Positions 53,957 through 62,501 of a DNA stretch of 64,000 bases are shown here, piece after piece. A program made the position numbers and the translations under genes. The notes beneath the pieces are model-generated. The model did not search any database, was not told the origin of the DNA, and saw only the letters and a program-made list of their open reading frames with translations. Position 1 is the first letter of the stretch, and each line of letters opens with the position of its first letter. This DNA is from Paenibacillus sonchi (GTDB lineage Bacteria > Bacillota > Bacilli > Paenibacillales > Paenibacillaceae), in assembly GCF_016772475.1 (NCBI RefSeq), contig NZ_CP068595.1:1426001-1490000 (forward strand), given 5' to 3'.

Positions 53957-54505
53957 TCATGCGCCGAGGGTTGGAATTTGCCCGGGCCGTGAACCTTCAT
54001 GCGAAAAGGCCGCACGCCAAGCCCAGACATTTGCCGCTGCCAAAATTACCAAATAGATGTAAGTGCCGGACGGGAACAGAGAAACTATGTAATGCAGACC
54101 CGCCAGTCCCATCAGGATAAAGAGCAGCACAAACCCGCTCACCGAGAAATCCCTCTGCTTCGCCGCTTCATACTTCTCTGAAAAAGGCAGGGCCCGCGGC
54201 AGCACCCGGAAACAGATGACCGCATACAGCGGCAAGGCAAGCATTACTGCAGCCAGACCGGGAAGTATACGCCCAACAAAGAGGATCAGCATCAGTCCAA
54301 GCAATAGATAGATCCACTGTACCCGCAGCGGCGAGCCCTCGGTTCCCCGGCTGCCCTTCTGTGTTCCAAGCACTGTCGGTATCCGCCTTCCATCCATCGT
54401 GAGCTTCACCTGCAGAATGCTGCGCAGCATCTTATAATCCACCCCGGCCCTCCGGAATCCGCCCTGAAGCCGGTCAAGCAGCTTCAATACCCAAAAATCA
54501 TTCAT
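53957..54505 (-). CDS. Shortened ABC-2 type permease (internal deletion)
   Basis: A 182-residue protein starting MNDFWVLKLLDRLQGGFRRA, the N-terminus of a larger ABC permease family (roughly 500+ residues). It continues to RSILQVKLTMDGRRIPTVLG, then jumps to a few helices (WIYLLLGLMLILFVG, VLLFILMGLAGLHYIV, TYIYLVILAAANVWAW) and ends. This looks like an in-frame internal deletion. The ATG overlaps the stop of the ATPase remnant. Probably non-functional. Confidence 0.55.
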   Translation of the reverse strand: MNDFWVLKLLDRLQGGFRRAGVDYKMLRSILQVKLTMDGRRIPTVLGTQKGSRGTEGSPLRVQWIYLLLGLMLILFVGRILPGLAAVMLALPLYAVICFRVLPRALPFSEKYEAAKQRDFSVSGFVLLFILMGLAGLHYIVSLFPSGTYIYLVILAAANVWAWRAAFSHEGSRPGQIPTLGA

Positions 54506-54761
54506 GCGGAGCACCTTCTCCAAGTACAGCGACAAACTCGCCGGCGATATCCCTGCCAAAAATCCGTACCGTACCCGTGTAGCCTTCCACCAGCCCCAGC
54601 ATAATTTTTACCGTAGTGCTCTTGCCTGCCCCATTCGGGCCAATGTAGCCGATAATCTTTCCCCTGTATACTTCGAGGTCGATGCCCCGCAGCACCATCC
54701 GGTCACTGTAATTCATCCATAGTCCTGATATTGAAATGACCGGTTCTTCTGTGAGTCCCAT
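54498..54761 (-). pseudogene. Shortened ABC ATPase remnant
   Basis: An 87-residue frame with an intact Walker A (IGYIGPNGAGKSTTVKIMLG) but no signature or Walker B. It reads VRIFGRDIAGE and then passes in frame to FVAVLGEGAPHE, which looks like the C-terminal end of the full ATPase. So about 150-200 internal residues are missing. The stop overlaps the permease start (ATGAATGA), as in the complete operon. It cannot hydrolyse ATP alone. Confidence 0.65.
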
Positions 54762-54943
54762 AACCCGTTCCCTCTCAGAAATCCGCTAGGCAATCCCAAT
54801 TTTATGTAATTCCAAATTCAACTCCTGTTCTACCAAATTATAGATCAACAACCTATTAGAAATGCCCATGTCCGGTTGTACACAAATGCGGTCCAATGGA
54901 TTGCTGAACAATTCACGGCTAAATTTTGTAACATATTCTTATA

Positions 54944-54972
54944 TTGACAATCATAAACATACTCTGTACATT
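54944..54972 (+). promoter_or_regulatory. Sigma-A promoter of the cystine-transporter gene
   Basis: TTGACA (54944-54949), 17-bp spacer, TACATT (54967-54972). The start codon is 52 bases downstream behind AGGGAGG. No S-box or T-box fold was visible. Confidence 0.6.
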
Positions 54973-55024
54973 ATTCTCATTATTCACACCAAATAAGTAG
55001 GTTTAGGGAGGTTTTGCAAAGCCA

Positions 55025-56392
55025 ATGAACAATATTGATAACAACCTGTTGTCTGCTATTGAGACGAACTGGCAAGGTTTCGTGATTTCCATTTTTGTGT
55101 TTGGCATTCTATTTCTATTGGCGCGTAAACGGATCGGATTTGGTACCCGTGTTCTTCTGGGTCTCGGCATCGGTCTGATAGCCGGCATTTTCTTTCAATA
55201 TTTTGATTTGGAGACTGAGGCCATTAAGACGTTTGGCAGCATTTATGTCAGTTTGATCCGGATGCTCGTGATTCCCCTGGTATTCATCCTGGTCCTGAAC
55301 AGTATTTCATCTTTAACCAATCTGGAGTATTTGCGCAAAATAGGTATAAAAACCTTCGCCTGGTTCCTGGGGACAACCGGTGTCGCTTCGATTATCGGCT
55401 TGTCGGTAGCCCTGCTGTTCAATCCCGGGAAGGGCATTCAGCAAGCGGTGCCGGAAGGGTTCAAGGCCCGTGAAATCCCTACCTTCTCACAGGTCATACT
55501 GGATCTGGTGCCCTCTAATCCCGTCAATGAGGCCGCAACCGGCAAGGTCGTCCCCCTTCTGATCTTTGCTATCTTCCTGGCTGTAGCGATTATCAAGGTC
55601 GGCTCCAAAAAACCGGAGGCCGTCAAGCCGGTCCGCGATCTCATTGAATCATTGACCACTGTCCTGCATCAGGTAGTCAAGTTTGTCATCCGCCTGACTC
55701 CATATGGAGTCTTTGCGCTGATCGCGGGAATTACAGCACGGTATGGCTGGGAGACCCTGCAGGAGTTGGGCAGCGTCATCATCACCTCCTATGTTGCGCT
55801 TATCATTCATTTTGTCCTCATTTTTGGAGGGCTGGTGCTGCTTGTTGCCAAAGTCAATCCCTTGCGCTTTTTCCGCAAGATATATCCTACCCTCACCGTG
55901 GCCTTCACCACCAGAAGCAGCTATGCAACGCTGCCGGTTAACCTGGAGGTCATCACGAAGCGGCTGCATGTCTCCCCGCGCATTGCCAGCTTTGTCGCGC
56001 CTCTGGGGGCTTCTGTCAACTTTAATGGCTGCGGCGGAATCTGGCCTGCGATCGTGGCTGTTTTTACAGCCCAGGTGTTTGGCATCCACTTGACCGTAAC
56101 CGACTATGTGACCCTTGTACTGGTGAGCATCATTTCTTCCATAGGTGTGGCGGGTGTACCCGGTCCGGCAGTTATTTCTACAACAGTTGTATTGACCGCA
56201 CTGGGACTGCCTCTTGAAGGCATTGCCATTGTGGCGGGGGTAGAAGCTCTCATTGATATGGGGCGTACTGCTGTAAATGCGACAGGAACAACCGTCACCG
56301 CACTTCTGGTGGCCAACTCGGAAGGTGAATTTGACCGCGAGGCCTTCAACCGGGGAGATGATGATGAAGAAATCCTGCTGAATGCTGTGTAA
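55025..56392 (+). CDS. tcyP: L-cystine / dicarboxylate symporter (TcyP-like)
   Basis: A 455-residue sodium:dicarboxylate symporter family protein. The family blocks are ISSLTNLEYLRKIGIKTFAW, VAFTTRSSYATLPVNLEV (re-entrant hairpin), FVAPLGASVNFNGCGG and GVAGVPGPAVISTTVVL. B. subtilis TcyP and YhcL share this pattern, especially the NFNGCGG form, so cystine import is the best guess. It ends with an acidic tail. Confidence 0.85.
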   Translation: MNNIDNNLLSAIETNWQGFVISIFVFGILFLLARKRIGFGTRVLLGLGIGLIAGIFFQYFDLETEAIKTFGSIYVSLIRMLVIPLVFILVLNSISSLTNLEYLRKIGIKTFAWFLGTTGVASIIGLSVALLFNPGKGIQQAVPEGFKAREIPTFSQVILDLVPSNPVNEAATGKVVPLLIFAIFLAVAIIKVGSKKPEAVKPVRDLIESLTTVLHQVVKFVIRLTPYGVFALIAGITARYGWETLQELGSVIITSYVALIIHFVLIFGGLVLLVAKVNPLRFFRKIYPTLTVAFTTRSSYATLPVNLEVITKRLHVSPRIASFVAPLGASVNFNGCGGIWPAIVAVFTAQVFGIHLTVTDYVTLVLVSIISSIGVAGVPGPAVISTTVVLTALGLPLEGIAIVAGVEALIDMGRTAVNATGTTVTALLVANSEGEFDREAFNRGDDDEEILLNAV

Positions 56393-56509
56393 CTGGAATG
56401 CCGGCTCCCTTATGTTCCAATTAAGCAGCGACAGCATTTCCTAATGGCGTAAAGTAAGTTATGTACCCAAATTTGGAGCCTGGCAGGCAACAAAAATGCG
56501 GTATGCGTG

Positions 56510-56612
56510 TATACAAGTAGAAACGACTACGCCGTCCTTTTACAGGACGGTATCGTTTCAGCGAGAAATATAAGGATAATTTATTACGTGAAGCATATAA
56601 ATTCTTATATTT
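56510..56612. repeat. ~100-bp palindromic dispersed element, copy 3
   Basis: Same order of parts as the copy at 34744: ATACAAGTAGAAACG, hairpin around CGCCGTCC / GGACGG, AAGGATAATTTAT, GTGAAGCATATAAATTC, TATATTT. Differences are mostly in the loop, with compensation near GAAACGA / TCGTTTC. Confidence 0.8.
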
Positions 56613-56615
56613 CAA

Positions 56616-56663
56616 GCAGAAAACGGCTGCGCCATCCATCACTGGACAACGCAGCCGTTCTGC
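56616..56663. terminator. Hairpin downstream of the TcyP-like gene
   Basis: AACGGCTGCG / CGCAGCCGTT with flanking GCAGA / TGC pairs and an 18-base loop; a short T tail on the plus strand. Probably the tcyP terminator. Confidence 0.5.
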
Positions 56664-56715
56664 ATTTCAGTTCCGCGGTGCCTGGAGGATGCTCCATGAA
56701 CCCTGCGGCAGCTTC

Positions 56716-56900
56716 AAGTGGAAAAAGGATCACTAATTTGCTCTAACACCATGCTATCCGGAAGTGAAGTGGAAAAAGGATCACTAATCCAGCTCATTTC
56801 GCTCCTGACAGGGTAAAATGACCCAATTAAGTTCCCTTTTTCCACCTAAATCTCACGATTGTTGATTTTGGAGGGAAATAGGTTCCCTTTTTCCACCTAA
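56716..56900. repeat. AAGTGG...CACTAA repeat cluster, second locus
   Basis: Two forward copies (56716-56736, 56767-56787; AAGTGGAAAAAGGATCACT then AA) and two inverted copies (56827-56849, 56877-56900; CCCTTTTTCCACCTAA). Forward and inverted copies can pair across about 100 bases. Same core as 4612-4797, 50 kb away. Confidence 0.75.
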
Positions 56901-56921
56901 TCCCTTATTCCCGACTCCTTG

Positions 56922-57923
56922 TCATCCCTGCTTCAGGCTGATTCGCTGCCGTGTCCGTGCCGATGCCAGGCAGGTCTCAATCAGCGCCATGTTCAGCACC
57001 GGGTCCTCCGCAGCAACCACAGGTGCTGCGCCGAAGACAGCGGCGGCGAAATTATCCGCCTGGCAGACATACGGATTGGCTCCCGTTGCCCGGGCGCGTC
57101 TGACTTCCCCGCCGGAATATACAAAAAATTCGGCATCATCGAATCTGGCGTTAAACGGCATCGGAAGCTCAATCCGCCCTTCCGTCCCGAGCACCTCCAG
57201 CAGCTGCCGGTTGTAGGCCCACATGCCGCAGTCGAAGATCAGGCTGACACCGCCGGGAAACTCAACCAGTCCGGAGGCCATCATATCCACATTGTCATGC
57301 TCAGGGGAAAAGATCGCCTGTACGGTTGCCGCTTCCGGCTCCGTTCCGAACAACAGCCGCGCCGCACTGAGCGGGTAACAGCCGACATCGTACAGGGAGC
57401 CTCCGCCCCAAGCCGATTTGAAGCGGATGTTAGACGTATCTCCGGCATCGTTATATGTAAAAGTCCCCCGGATGGACCGCAGATCGCCGATCTCGCCGCT
57501 GGCGATAATCTCCTGCACTTCGGCAATCCGCGGGTGATGCCGGTACATATAAGCTTCGGCCAGATGCACGCCCGCCTTCCGGCAGGCTTCCACCATCTCT
57601 GCCGCCTCCTGGCTGTTCAGGGCAATCGGCTTTTCACACAGCACATGCTTACCTGCTTCTGCCGCGCGGATGACCCATTCGCGGTGCAGATGGTTCGGTA
57701 GCGGAATATATACCGCATCAACATCCGGATCAGCCAGCAGCTCCTCATAGCTGCCGTAGGCCTGTGCCACGCCGAATTCCTCAGCGACGGCGCTGCTCTT
57801 GTCCAGCCCCCGGCTCGCCACCGCCTGAATGATTCCCGTCTCCGATTCCTGGATGGCCGGCATAACCGAGCCTGTTGCGATTTGCGCACAGCCCATAATT
57901 CCCCAACGCAGCTTTTGTGTCAT
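56922..57923 (-). CDS. Gfo/Idh/MocA family oxidoreductase
   Basis: A 333-residue NAD(P)-dependent dehydrogenase-like protein. Rossmann motif WGIMGCAQIATGSVMPAI, CEKPIALNSQEAAEM with the catalytic Lys, EAYMYRHHPRIAEVQE and a C-terminal domain with GGGSLYDVGCYPLSAARLLF. Start at 57923 follows GAAGGTG; 15 upstream codons contain that site. Substrate unknown; distinct from the one at 43608. Confidence 0.85.
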   Translation of the reverse strand: MTQKLRWGIMGCAQIATGSVMPAIQESETGIIQAVASRGLDKSSAVAEEFGVAQAYGSYEELLADPDVDAVYIPLPNHLHREWVIRAAEAGKHVLCEKPIALNSQEAAEMVEACRKAGVHLAEAYMYRHHPRIAEVQEIIASGEIGDLRSIRGTFTYNDAGDTSNIRFKSAWGGGSLYDVGCYPLSAARLLFGTEPEAATVQAIFSPEHDNVDMMASGLVEFPGGVSLIFDCGMWAYNRQLLEVLGTEGRIELPMPFNARFDDAEFFVYSGGEVRRARATGANPYVCQADNFAAAVFGAAPVVAAEDPVLNMALIETCLASARTRQRISLKQG

Positions 57924-58017
57924 CGGTGTACACCTTCCCTTGTCATAGATTTCCTGGCTGTCTCTCATTGAAACAATATCACAGAATCCGGCATATCTCT
58001 ATGAATGGAAGCTGCAA

Positions 58018-58977
58018 TCATAGCAGAACCTTCAGCAGGATAGCCGCACCCAGCACCGCAATCCGGGCCACGCTCATCAGCATGAAATTTTTGACGGACA
58101 GAATGAAGGTGGTCGCCTTCTCCTGCTTCTCCTCAAAGCGGGCGATATTGCGGCGGAGCGGAATCAGTATCAACAGCAGCAGCGCCGCCAGCACAGGGTT
58201 TACTCCCAGCAGCAGCAGCACGGCAAGATCGGCAAAAGAGACATAATACAGCAGCCTGAACAGCAGCAAAGCATTCTTCCGTCCTATATACACTGGCAGT
58301 GTATACCGCCGGTTGTCCATGTCATCCTCGATGTCGCAGATATTGTTGGCCAGCATAATTCCGGCAATTCCAAGAATCGCCGGCACGGAAAACCAGAAGA
58401 GATACAGCACCTCAGAGATATGGATATGCAGGCTGGCCCAGCCTTCGGAGAACAGCAGCGTCACCACAGTCTGGTCCGAGTGAATATACGCTGAGATAAA
58501 GATGATGACAAACCCCATAAACAGCCCGGAAAACAGCTCGCCGAGCGGCATCCGTGAAATCGGTATCGGACCGAACGAGTACAGAATGCCGATCAGGAAG
58601 GACAAGCCGCCCAGCAGAAACACCAGCAGCCCCGTCTCGGCAACAAGCGCAATCCCGCCGCCCACGGCAAGCGCGAGCAGGACAGCAATAACAGCCACCA
58701 CCGTACTCTCCTTCAGCTTGTAGTGAACAATGGCATTATGCGTTTCATAGCCGTAGCCGTGGGTTTTGGCCGCTTTTTTATAATCATAATAGTTGTTGAT
58801 CGCCGTTGTCGCCATGTCAAAGCTCAGCAGGGACACGAACATCAAGGCAAAACGCAGAACATAGAAATCCTCGAACCGGTACAGGGCATACAATGTCCCC
58901 AGTAGAAAAGGCAGCATGCTCGCCACCTTTGTCGGCAGCTCGACAAATTGCAAAAAGCTTTTTACATTCACGGGCAT
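58018..58977 (-). CDS. UbiA-family prenyltransferase (MenA-like)
   Basis: A 319-residue protein with about eight helices. The two Asp-rich Mg2+ motifs are NNYYDYKKA (NxxxD) and NNICDIEDDMDNRR (DxxxD). MenA joins a polyprenyl chain to 1,4-dihydroxy-2-naphthoate in menaquinone synthesis. The length and motif forms fit this group. No other men genes are near. Start ATG at 58977. Confidence 0.82.
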   Translation of the reverse strand: MPVNVKSFLQFVELPTKVASMLPFLLGTLYALYRFEDFYVLRFALMFVSLLSFDMATTAINNYYDYKKAAKTHGYGYETHNAIVHYKLKESTVVAVIAVLLALAVGGGIALVAETGLLVFLLGGLSFLIGILYSFGPIPISRMPLGELFSGLFMGFVIIFISAYIHSDQTVVTLLFSEGWASLHIHISEVLYLFWFSVPAILGIAGIMLANNICDIEDDMDNRRYTLPVYIGRKNALLLFRLLYYVSFADLAVLLLLGVNPVLAALLLLILIPLRRNIARFEEKQEKATTFILSVKNFMLMSVARIAVLGAAILLKVLL

Positions 58978-59059
58978 TCATCCTTATCTGTCAAATAAAG
59001 CGTGCTTACGTGCCGGCAGTGGCGATGGTGATCGGGGATTGAATTATTATACATCAAAT

Positions 59060-59066
59060 TTCGACA
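59060..59066. promoter_or_regulatory. Possible 0A box
   Basis: TTCGACA (TGTCGAA on the minus strand) matches the Spo0A-binding core, about 100 bases upstream of the CHASE4-GGDEF-EAL gene. A seven-base match can arise by chance. Confidence 0.25.
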
Positions 59067-59167
59067 CATTGTGGAGAAAAGCCCTGCAAAATATTCCCTA
59101 TTCGTGGTACACTCTATAGTATGGTACTTATTTCCTATTCATATGAAATTTATAAAAGGGGAGCATC

Positions 59168-61534
59168 ATGAAGCTGCGCAAAAAAATGATCATCTTCACC
59201 TGTGTTGTTGCCCTGGTTACCTTGGGGATCAACTACCTGCTTCTGCATCTCATCATGCTGAACCGTTTTGAGAAGCTGGATGAAGCCGCGCTGAAACACA
59301 GTCTGGACGATGCGCTCACTTCCTATCAGGAGGAACTGCTGGATATGAGGACCGGAATGCTGAACTACTCGCTCCGGGACGAAACCTACCGGTTCGTAGA
59401 GGCAAGCCGCTCAGCAGATCGTCCCCCTGCTGCAGATGACGGGTTTATCCGCAGCACCTTTAATAGAGCAACCTTTGAAGTCAATCATCTGGATATGATG
59501 GCTCTGCTGGACAAATCGGGGCAGCCTCTATATGGCGGGACATATGATACTGCCCGCAGGAGCATGTCCCCGCTGACACCGGAGCTGTATACACTGTTCA
59601 AGCTGATGAACAGCAGGCTGCCTGCCTTTTCAAGTGCAAATGACAGCCAAACCGGGATTGTGCTTCTCGATCGGGGTCCGATGCTGATTACGCTCACGCC
59701 TATTGCCGGCAGCAGCACAGACAAGCCGGTGATCGGCACCGCCGTTGCCGGAAGAATGCTTCAGCAGGAGGAAGTCACCCATGTCCGGGAGGACGGCCCC
59801 GCCAGTATCCAAATCACCAGAGCCACCTCAGAAATGCTGGCACAGAGCGGCGGGAAGGATCGCTGGATGAGTCCAGTCTCCGGCAGCATGATGTCGGTTC
59901 ACACCGTTGTGAACGATCTGTTCGGCAACCCCGGCGTCGTTTTCACCGTGAAGCAGCCCCGGCAGATCTATGAGAGCGGGCAGGAATCGGTCTACAGCTT
60001 CCGGTTAGTCTTCTTTACTGTCACCATATTGAGCTGCATAGGAAGCATGCTCTTTGTGAACCGCTCCATCCTGGGAAGAATGTCTTCCTTAATCAAAAAT
60101 ATCCGGGCTATCGGCAGCAGCAAGGATTTATCCATTCGCATCATCAGTACCGGAAGGGATGAGTTCAGTGATGTGGAGCATGAATTCAACCGGATGATCA
60201 ATTCCCTGGAGCAGGCCCAGGAGGAGCTTCAGCAGCAATCCATGCTTGATCCGCTGACTCAGCTGCCTAACCGCTCGCTCTTTTTCGCAAAGCTCAATGC
60301 AGCGATTGGCGCAGCCAAGGGCAGCAACCGGCAGATTGCCCTTGTCTTCATCGATCTGGATCACTTCAAGACTGTCAATGATACGCTGGGCCATGATTTC
60401 GGCGATGCCATGCTCCAAGAAATTGCCTTCCGGCTCACACAGGCCGTCGGGACACATGATGTAGTGTCACGCCTTGGCGGCGATGAATTCACCATTCTGC
60501 TCTCCGACATCCCCGATTCCGCCGCGATTTCGGCCCGGCTGTCAAGCATTCAGGACGCTCTCTCCATGCCGCATCAAATCCAGGGGCATCTCTTCTATTG
60601 CACGGCCAGCATAGGCATCAGCATTTATCCCCAGAACGGGGATGACGCCGACTATCTGGTCAAACAAGCCGATCTGGCGATGCTCCATGTCAAAGGGACG
60701 GGACGAAACAATATCTTTCAATATTCCGAGGACCTGGAAGAGAGCATCCGGCGCAAAAAGGTGTTGTCACAGCAGCTGCTCTCTGCGGCAGCCAATGCTG
60801 AGTTTGAAGTGCATTACCAGCCAATTCTCAATGCTGAGCGGCTGCAGGTGCATAAGGTGGAAGCGCTTTTGCGCTGGACCAGCCCTATCTACGGGCCTGT
60901 ATCTCCGGCAGAGTTCATTCCGCTCGCGGAGACCAGCGGCTCCATTGTAAGTATCGGGGGCTGGGTGCTGCGGCAAGTCTGCGCGGATATGCGGAGGTTT
61001 CGGGAGAGCGGATTATTTCTTACCGCTGCGGTCAATATTTCAGCGCTGCAGCTGATGCAGCCTGGCCTGCTGGAGCTGTTGCTCAAGCTGCTGCATGAAT
61101 ATGAACTGCCGCCCTCCAGCCTGGAACTTGAGATTACGGAGAGCGTGCTGGTCAACGGAGACAGCATATTGGAGTCGCTGCAGCAGCTTAGAGCACACGG
61201 ATTCCGCATTTCACTGGACGACTTCGGCACCGGCTTTTCTTCTTTGAGCTATCTGCGGCGGTTCCCTGTCGATGTAATCAAAATTGACCGCTCCTTCGTC
61301 TCTGAAATGACCCCTCACCCGCAGGGTGATATGCTGGTCAAAGCCATTATCGAGCTCAGCCACAATCTCGGGCTGAGTGTAGTGTCCGAGGGTATCGAGC
61401 TGCAGGAGCAGTTCGATATGCTCCGCAGCCTGGGCAGCGACGAGTTGCAGGGATTCTACATCAGCAAACCGGTTAGAGCCGGCGAAATCCGCTCCTTTTT
61501 ATCCCGGAAAAAATCGTTTTTGGGCGAAAAATGA
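59168..61534 (+). CDS. CHASE4-HAMP-GGDEF-EAL cyclic-di-GMP turnover protein
   Basis: A 788-residue membrane protein. Helix 1 (about 8-29) and helix 2 (about 278-298) flank a periplasmic-side CHASE4-like sensor domain; HAMP spans about 300-350; GGDEF about 360-520 with intact RLGGDEF; EAL about 545-780 with VEALLRW and DDFGTGFSSL. Both activities look possible. Start ATG at 59168 behind AAAAGGGGAG. Followed by an acetate transporter and another GGDEF-EAL gene. Confidence 0.9.
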   Translation: MKLRKKMIIFTCVVALVTLGINYLLLHLIMLNRFEKLDEAALKHSLDDALTSYQEELLDMRTGMLNYSLRDETYRFVEASRSADRPPAADDGFIRSTFNRATFEVNHLDMMALLDKSGQPLYGGTYDTARRSMSPLTPELYTLFKLMNSRLPAFSSANDSQTGIVLLDRGPMLITLTPIAGSSTDKPVIGTAVAGRMLQQEEVTHVREDGPASIQITRATSEMLAQSGGKDRWMSPVSGSMMSVHTVVNDLFGNPGVVFTVKQPRQIYESGQESVYSFRLVFFTVTILSCIGSMLFVNRSILGRMSSLIKNIRAIGSSKDLSIRIISTGRDEFSDVEHEFNRMINSLEQAQEELQQQSMLDPLTQLPNRSLFFAKLNAAIGAAKGSNRQIALVFIDLDHFKTVNDTLGHDFGDAMLQEIAFRLTQAVGTHDVVSRLGGDEFTILLSDIPDSAAISARLSSIQDALSMPHQIQGHLFYCTASIGISIYPQNGDDADYLVKQADLAMLHVKGTGRNNIFQYSEDLEESIRRKKVLSQQLLSAAANAEFEVHYQPILNAERLQVHKVEALLRWTSPIYGPVSPAEFIPLAETSGSIVSIGGWVLRQVCADMRRFRESGLFLTAAVNISALQLMQPGLLELLLKLLHEYELPPSSLELEITESVLVNGDSILESLQQLRAHGFRISLDDFGTGFSSLSYLRRFPVDVIKIDRSFVSEMTPHPQGDMLVKAIIELSHNLGLSVVSEGIELQEQFDMLRSLGSDELQGFYISKPVRAGEIRSFLSRKKSFLGEK

Positions 61535-61584
61535 ACAGTTCCTTTATAGGCAAGGTTCAGGCGATATGATATGATAGGCAAGCT

Positions 61585-61615
61585 GATAACAGCACCCGCT
61601 CCGGGTGCTGTTATC
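61585..61615 (+). terminator. Hairpin after the CHASE4-GGDEF-EAL gene
   Basis: A perfect 13-bp stem GATAACAGCACCC / GGGTGCTGTTATC with a 5-nt loop; the tail is short of T. It sits between the GGDEF-EAL gene and the acetate transporter. Confidence 0.6.
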
Positions 61616-61654
61616 CTATGCGAACACTTATGAAAATTGGAGGCATTTATTGTT

Positions 61655-62278
61655 ATGTCAGCGCAATCGCCAAACACCCAATCCGTCAAAATCGTCACCG
61701 CCGACCCTAGCGCCATCGGCCTGTTCGGATTGGCTATCGTCACCCTGGTCGCTTCTTCACAAAAGCTTGAAATTACAACAGGTCTCAGCTACTGCATACC
61801 TTGGGCTATTTTCCTCGGAGCCTTTGCCCAGCTGTTCGCATCCATTCAGGATGCCAAACACAACAATACCTTCGGAATGACCGCCTTCGGCGCTTATGCG
61901 TTCTTCTGGTTCGGCATGGCGGCAAGCTGGCTGATCAAGCTCGGGGTATTCGGAACAGCTTTGGCGGAAGGCGTAGACCCCAAACAGCTGGGATTTGTTT
62001 TTCTGGGATATCTGGTCTTCACCCTCTTCATGACCCTCGGCGCTGTAGAAGCAAACCGGGTGCTGCTAGTCATCTTTGTATTAATTGATTTCCTGTTCCT
62101 CGGGCTTACGATGGATTCCTTTGGAGTCGCCGCTGAGTTTTTCCATAAGCTGGCTGCCTGCTCAGAACTGGCCATTGGCATCGTTTCTCTTTACGGCTGT
62201 GGCGCGTCAGTGCTCAACGCTCATTTTGGACGCCAGTTCCTTCCGGTCGGGGCTCCGCTCGGGATCTTCAAAAAATAG
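61655..62278 (+). CDS. Acetate uptake transporter (GPR1/FUN34/YaaH family, SatP-like)
   Basis: A 207-residue protein with six helices. The family signature near the start reads ADPSAIGLFGLAIVTLVASS (a form of NPAPLGL). Other helices contain WAIFLGAFAQLFASIQ and TFGMTAFGAYAFFWFG. It likely imports acetate or succinate with protons. The ATG at 61655 is 10 bases behind GGAGG. Confidence 0.85.
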   Translation: MSAQSPNTQSVKIVTADPSAIGLFGLAIVTLVASSQKLEITTGLSYCIPWAIFLGAFAQLFASIQDAKHNNTFGMTAFGAYAFFWFGMAASWLIKLGVFGTALAEGVDPKQLGFVFLGYLVFTLFMTLGAVEANRVLLVIFVLIDFLFLGLTMDSFGVAAEFFHKLAACSELAIGIVSLYGCGASVLNAHFGRQFLPVGAPLGIFKK

Positions 62279-62292
62279 CTTTCAACTGCAAC

Positions 62293-62338
62293 GGATAAAT
62301 ACAGCCGCCTTCCGGCGGGACGTGTTTATCCTTTTTTT
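62293..62338 (+). terminator. Intrinsic terminator of the acetate transporter gene
   Basis: GGATAAA / TTTATCC outer pairs and GCCGCC / GGCGG inner pairs, then seven T. Confidence 0.85.
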
Positions 62339-62501
62339 AATTTTGTAGGACCACTGTAAGCTTTTCCCTTGCGCAAAGGCGATAAAGATGACATGCTATA
62401 GAGACATCTACGACATATATCGACATTTTCCTGTGGGCGGGAACCGCTTCGAAATGAATGGTAAAAATAATGTTGAATTTTTTTGATATCGGAGGCACTC
62501 C

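Larger units (their letters stand above)
56393..56921. other. Repeat-rich intergenic region
   Basis: About 530 bases without a supported gene: a palindromic element (56510-56612), a terminator hairpin (56616-56663), and four AAGTGG-type repeats (56716-56900). It mirrors the repeat content of 4226-5206 and 34744-34892. Confidence 0.6.

Noticed and set aside
54780..55024. SAM (S-box) riboswitch before the cystine transporter
   Set aside because: AT-rich leader with a plain promoter; no conserved S-box helices found by eye.
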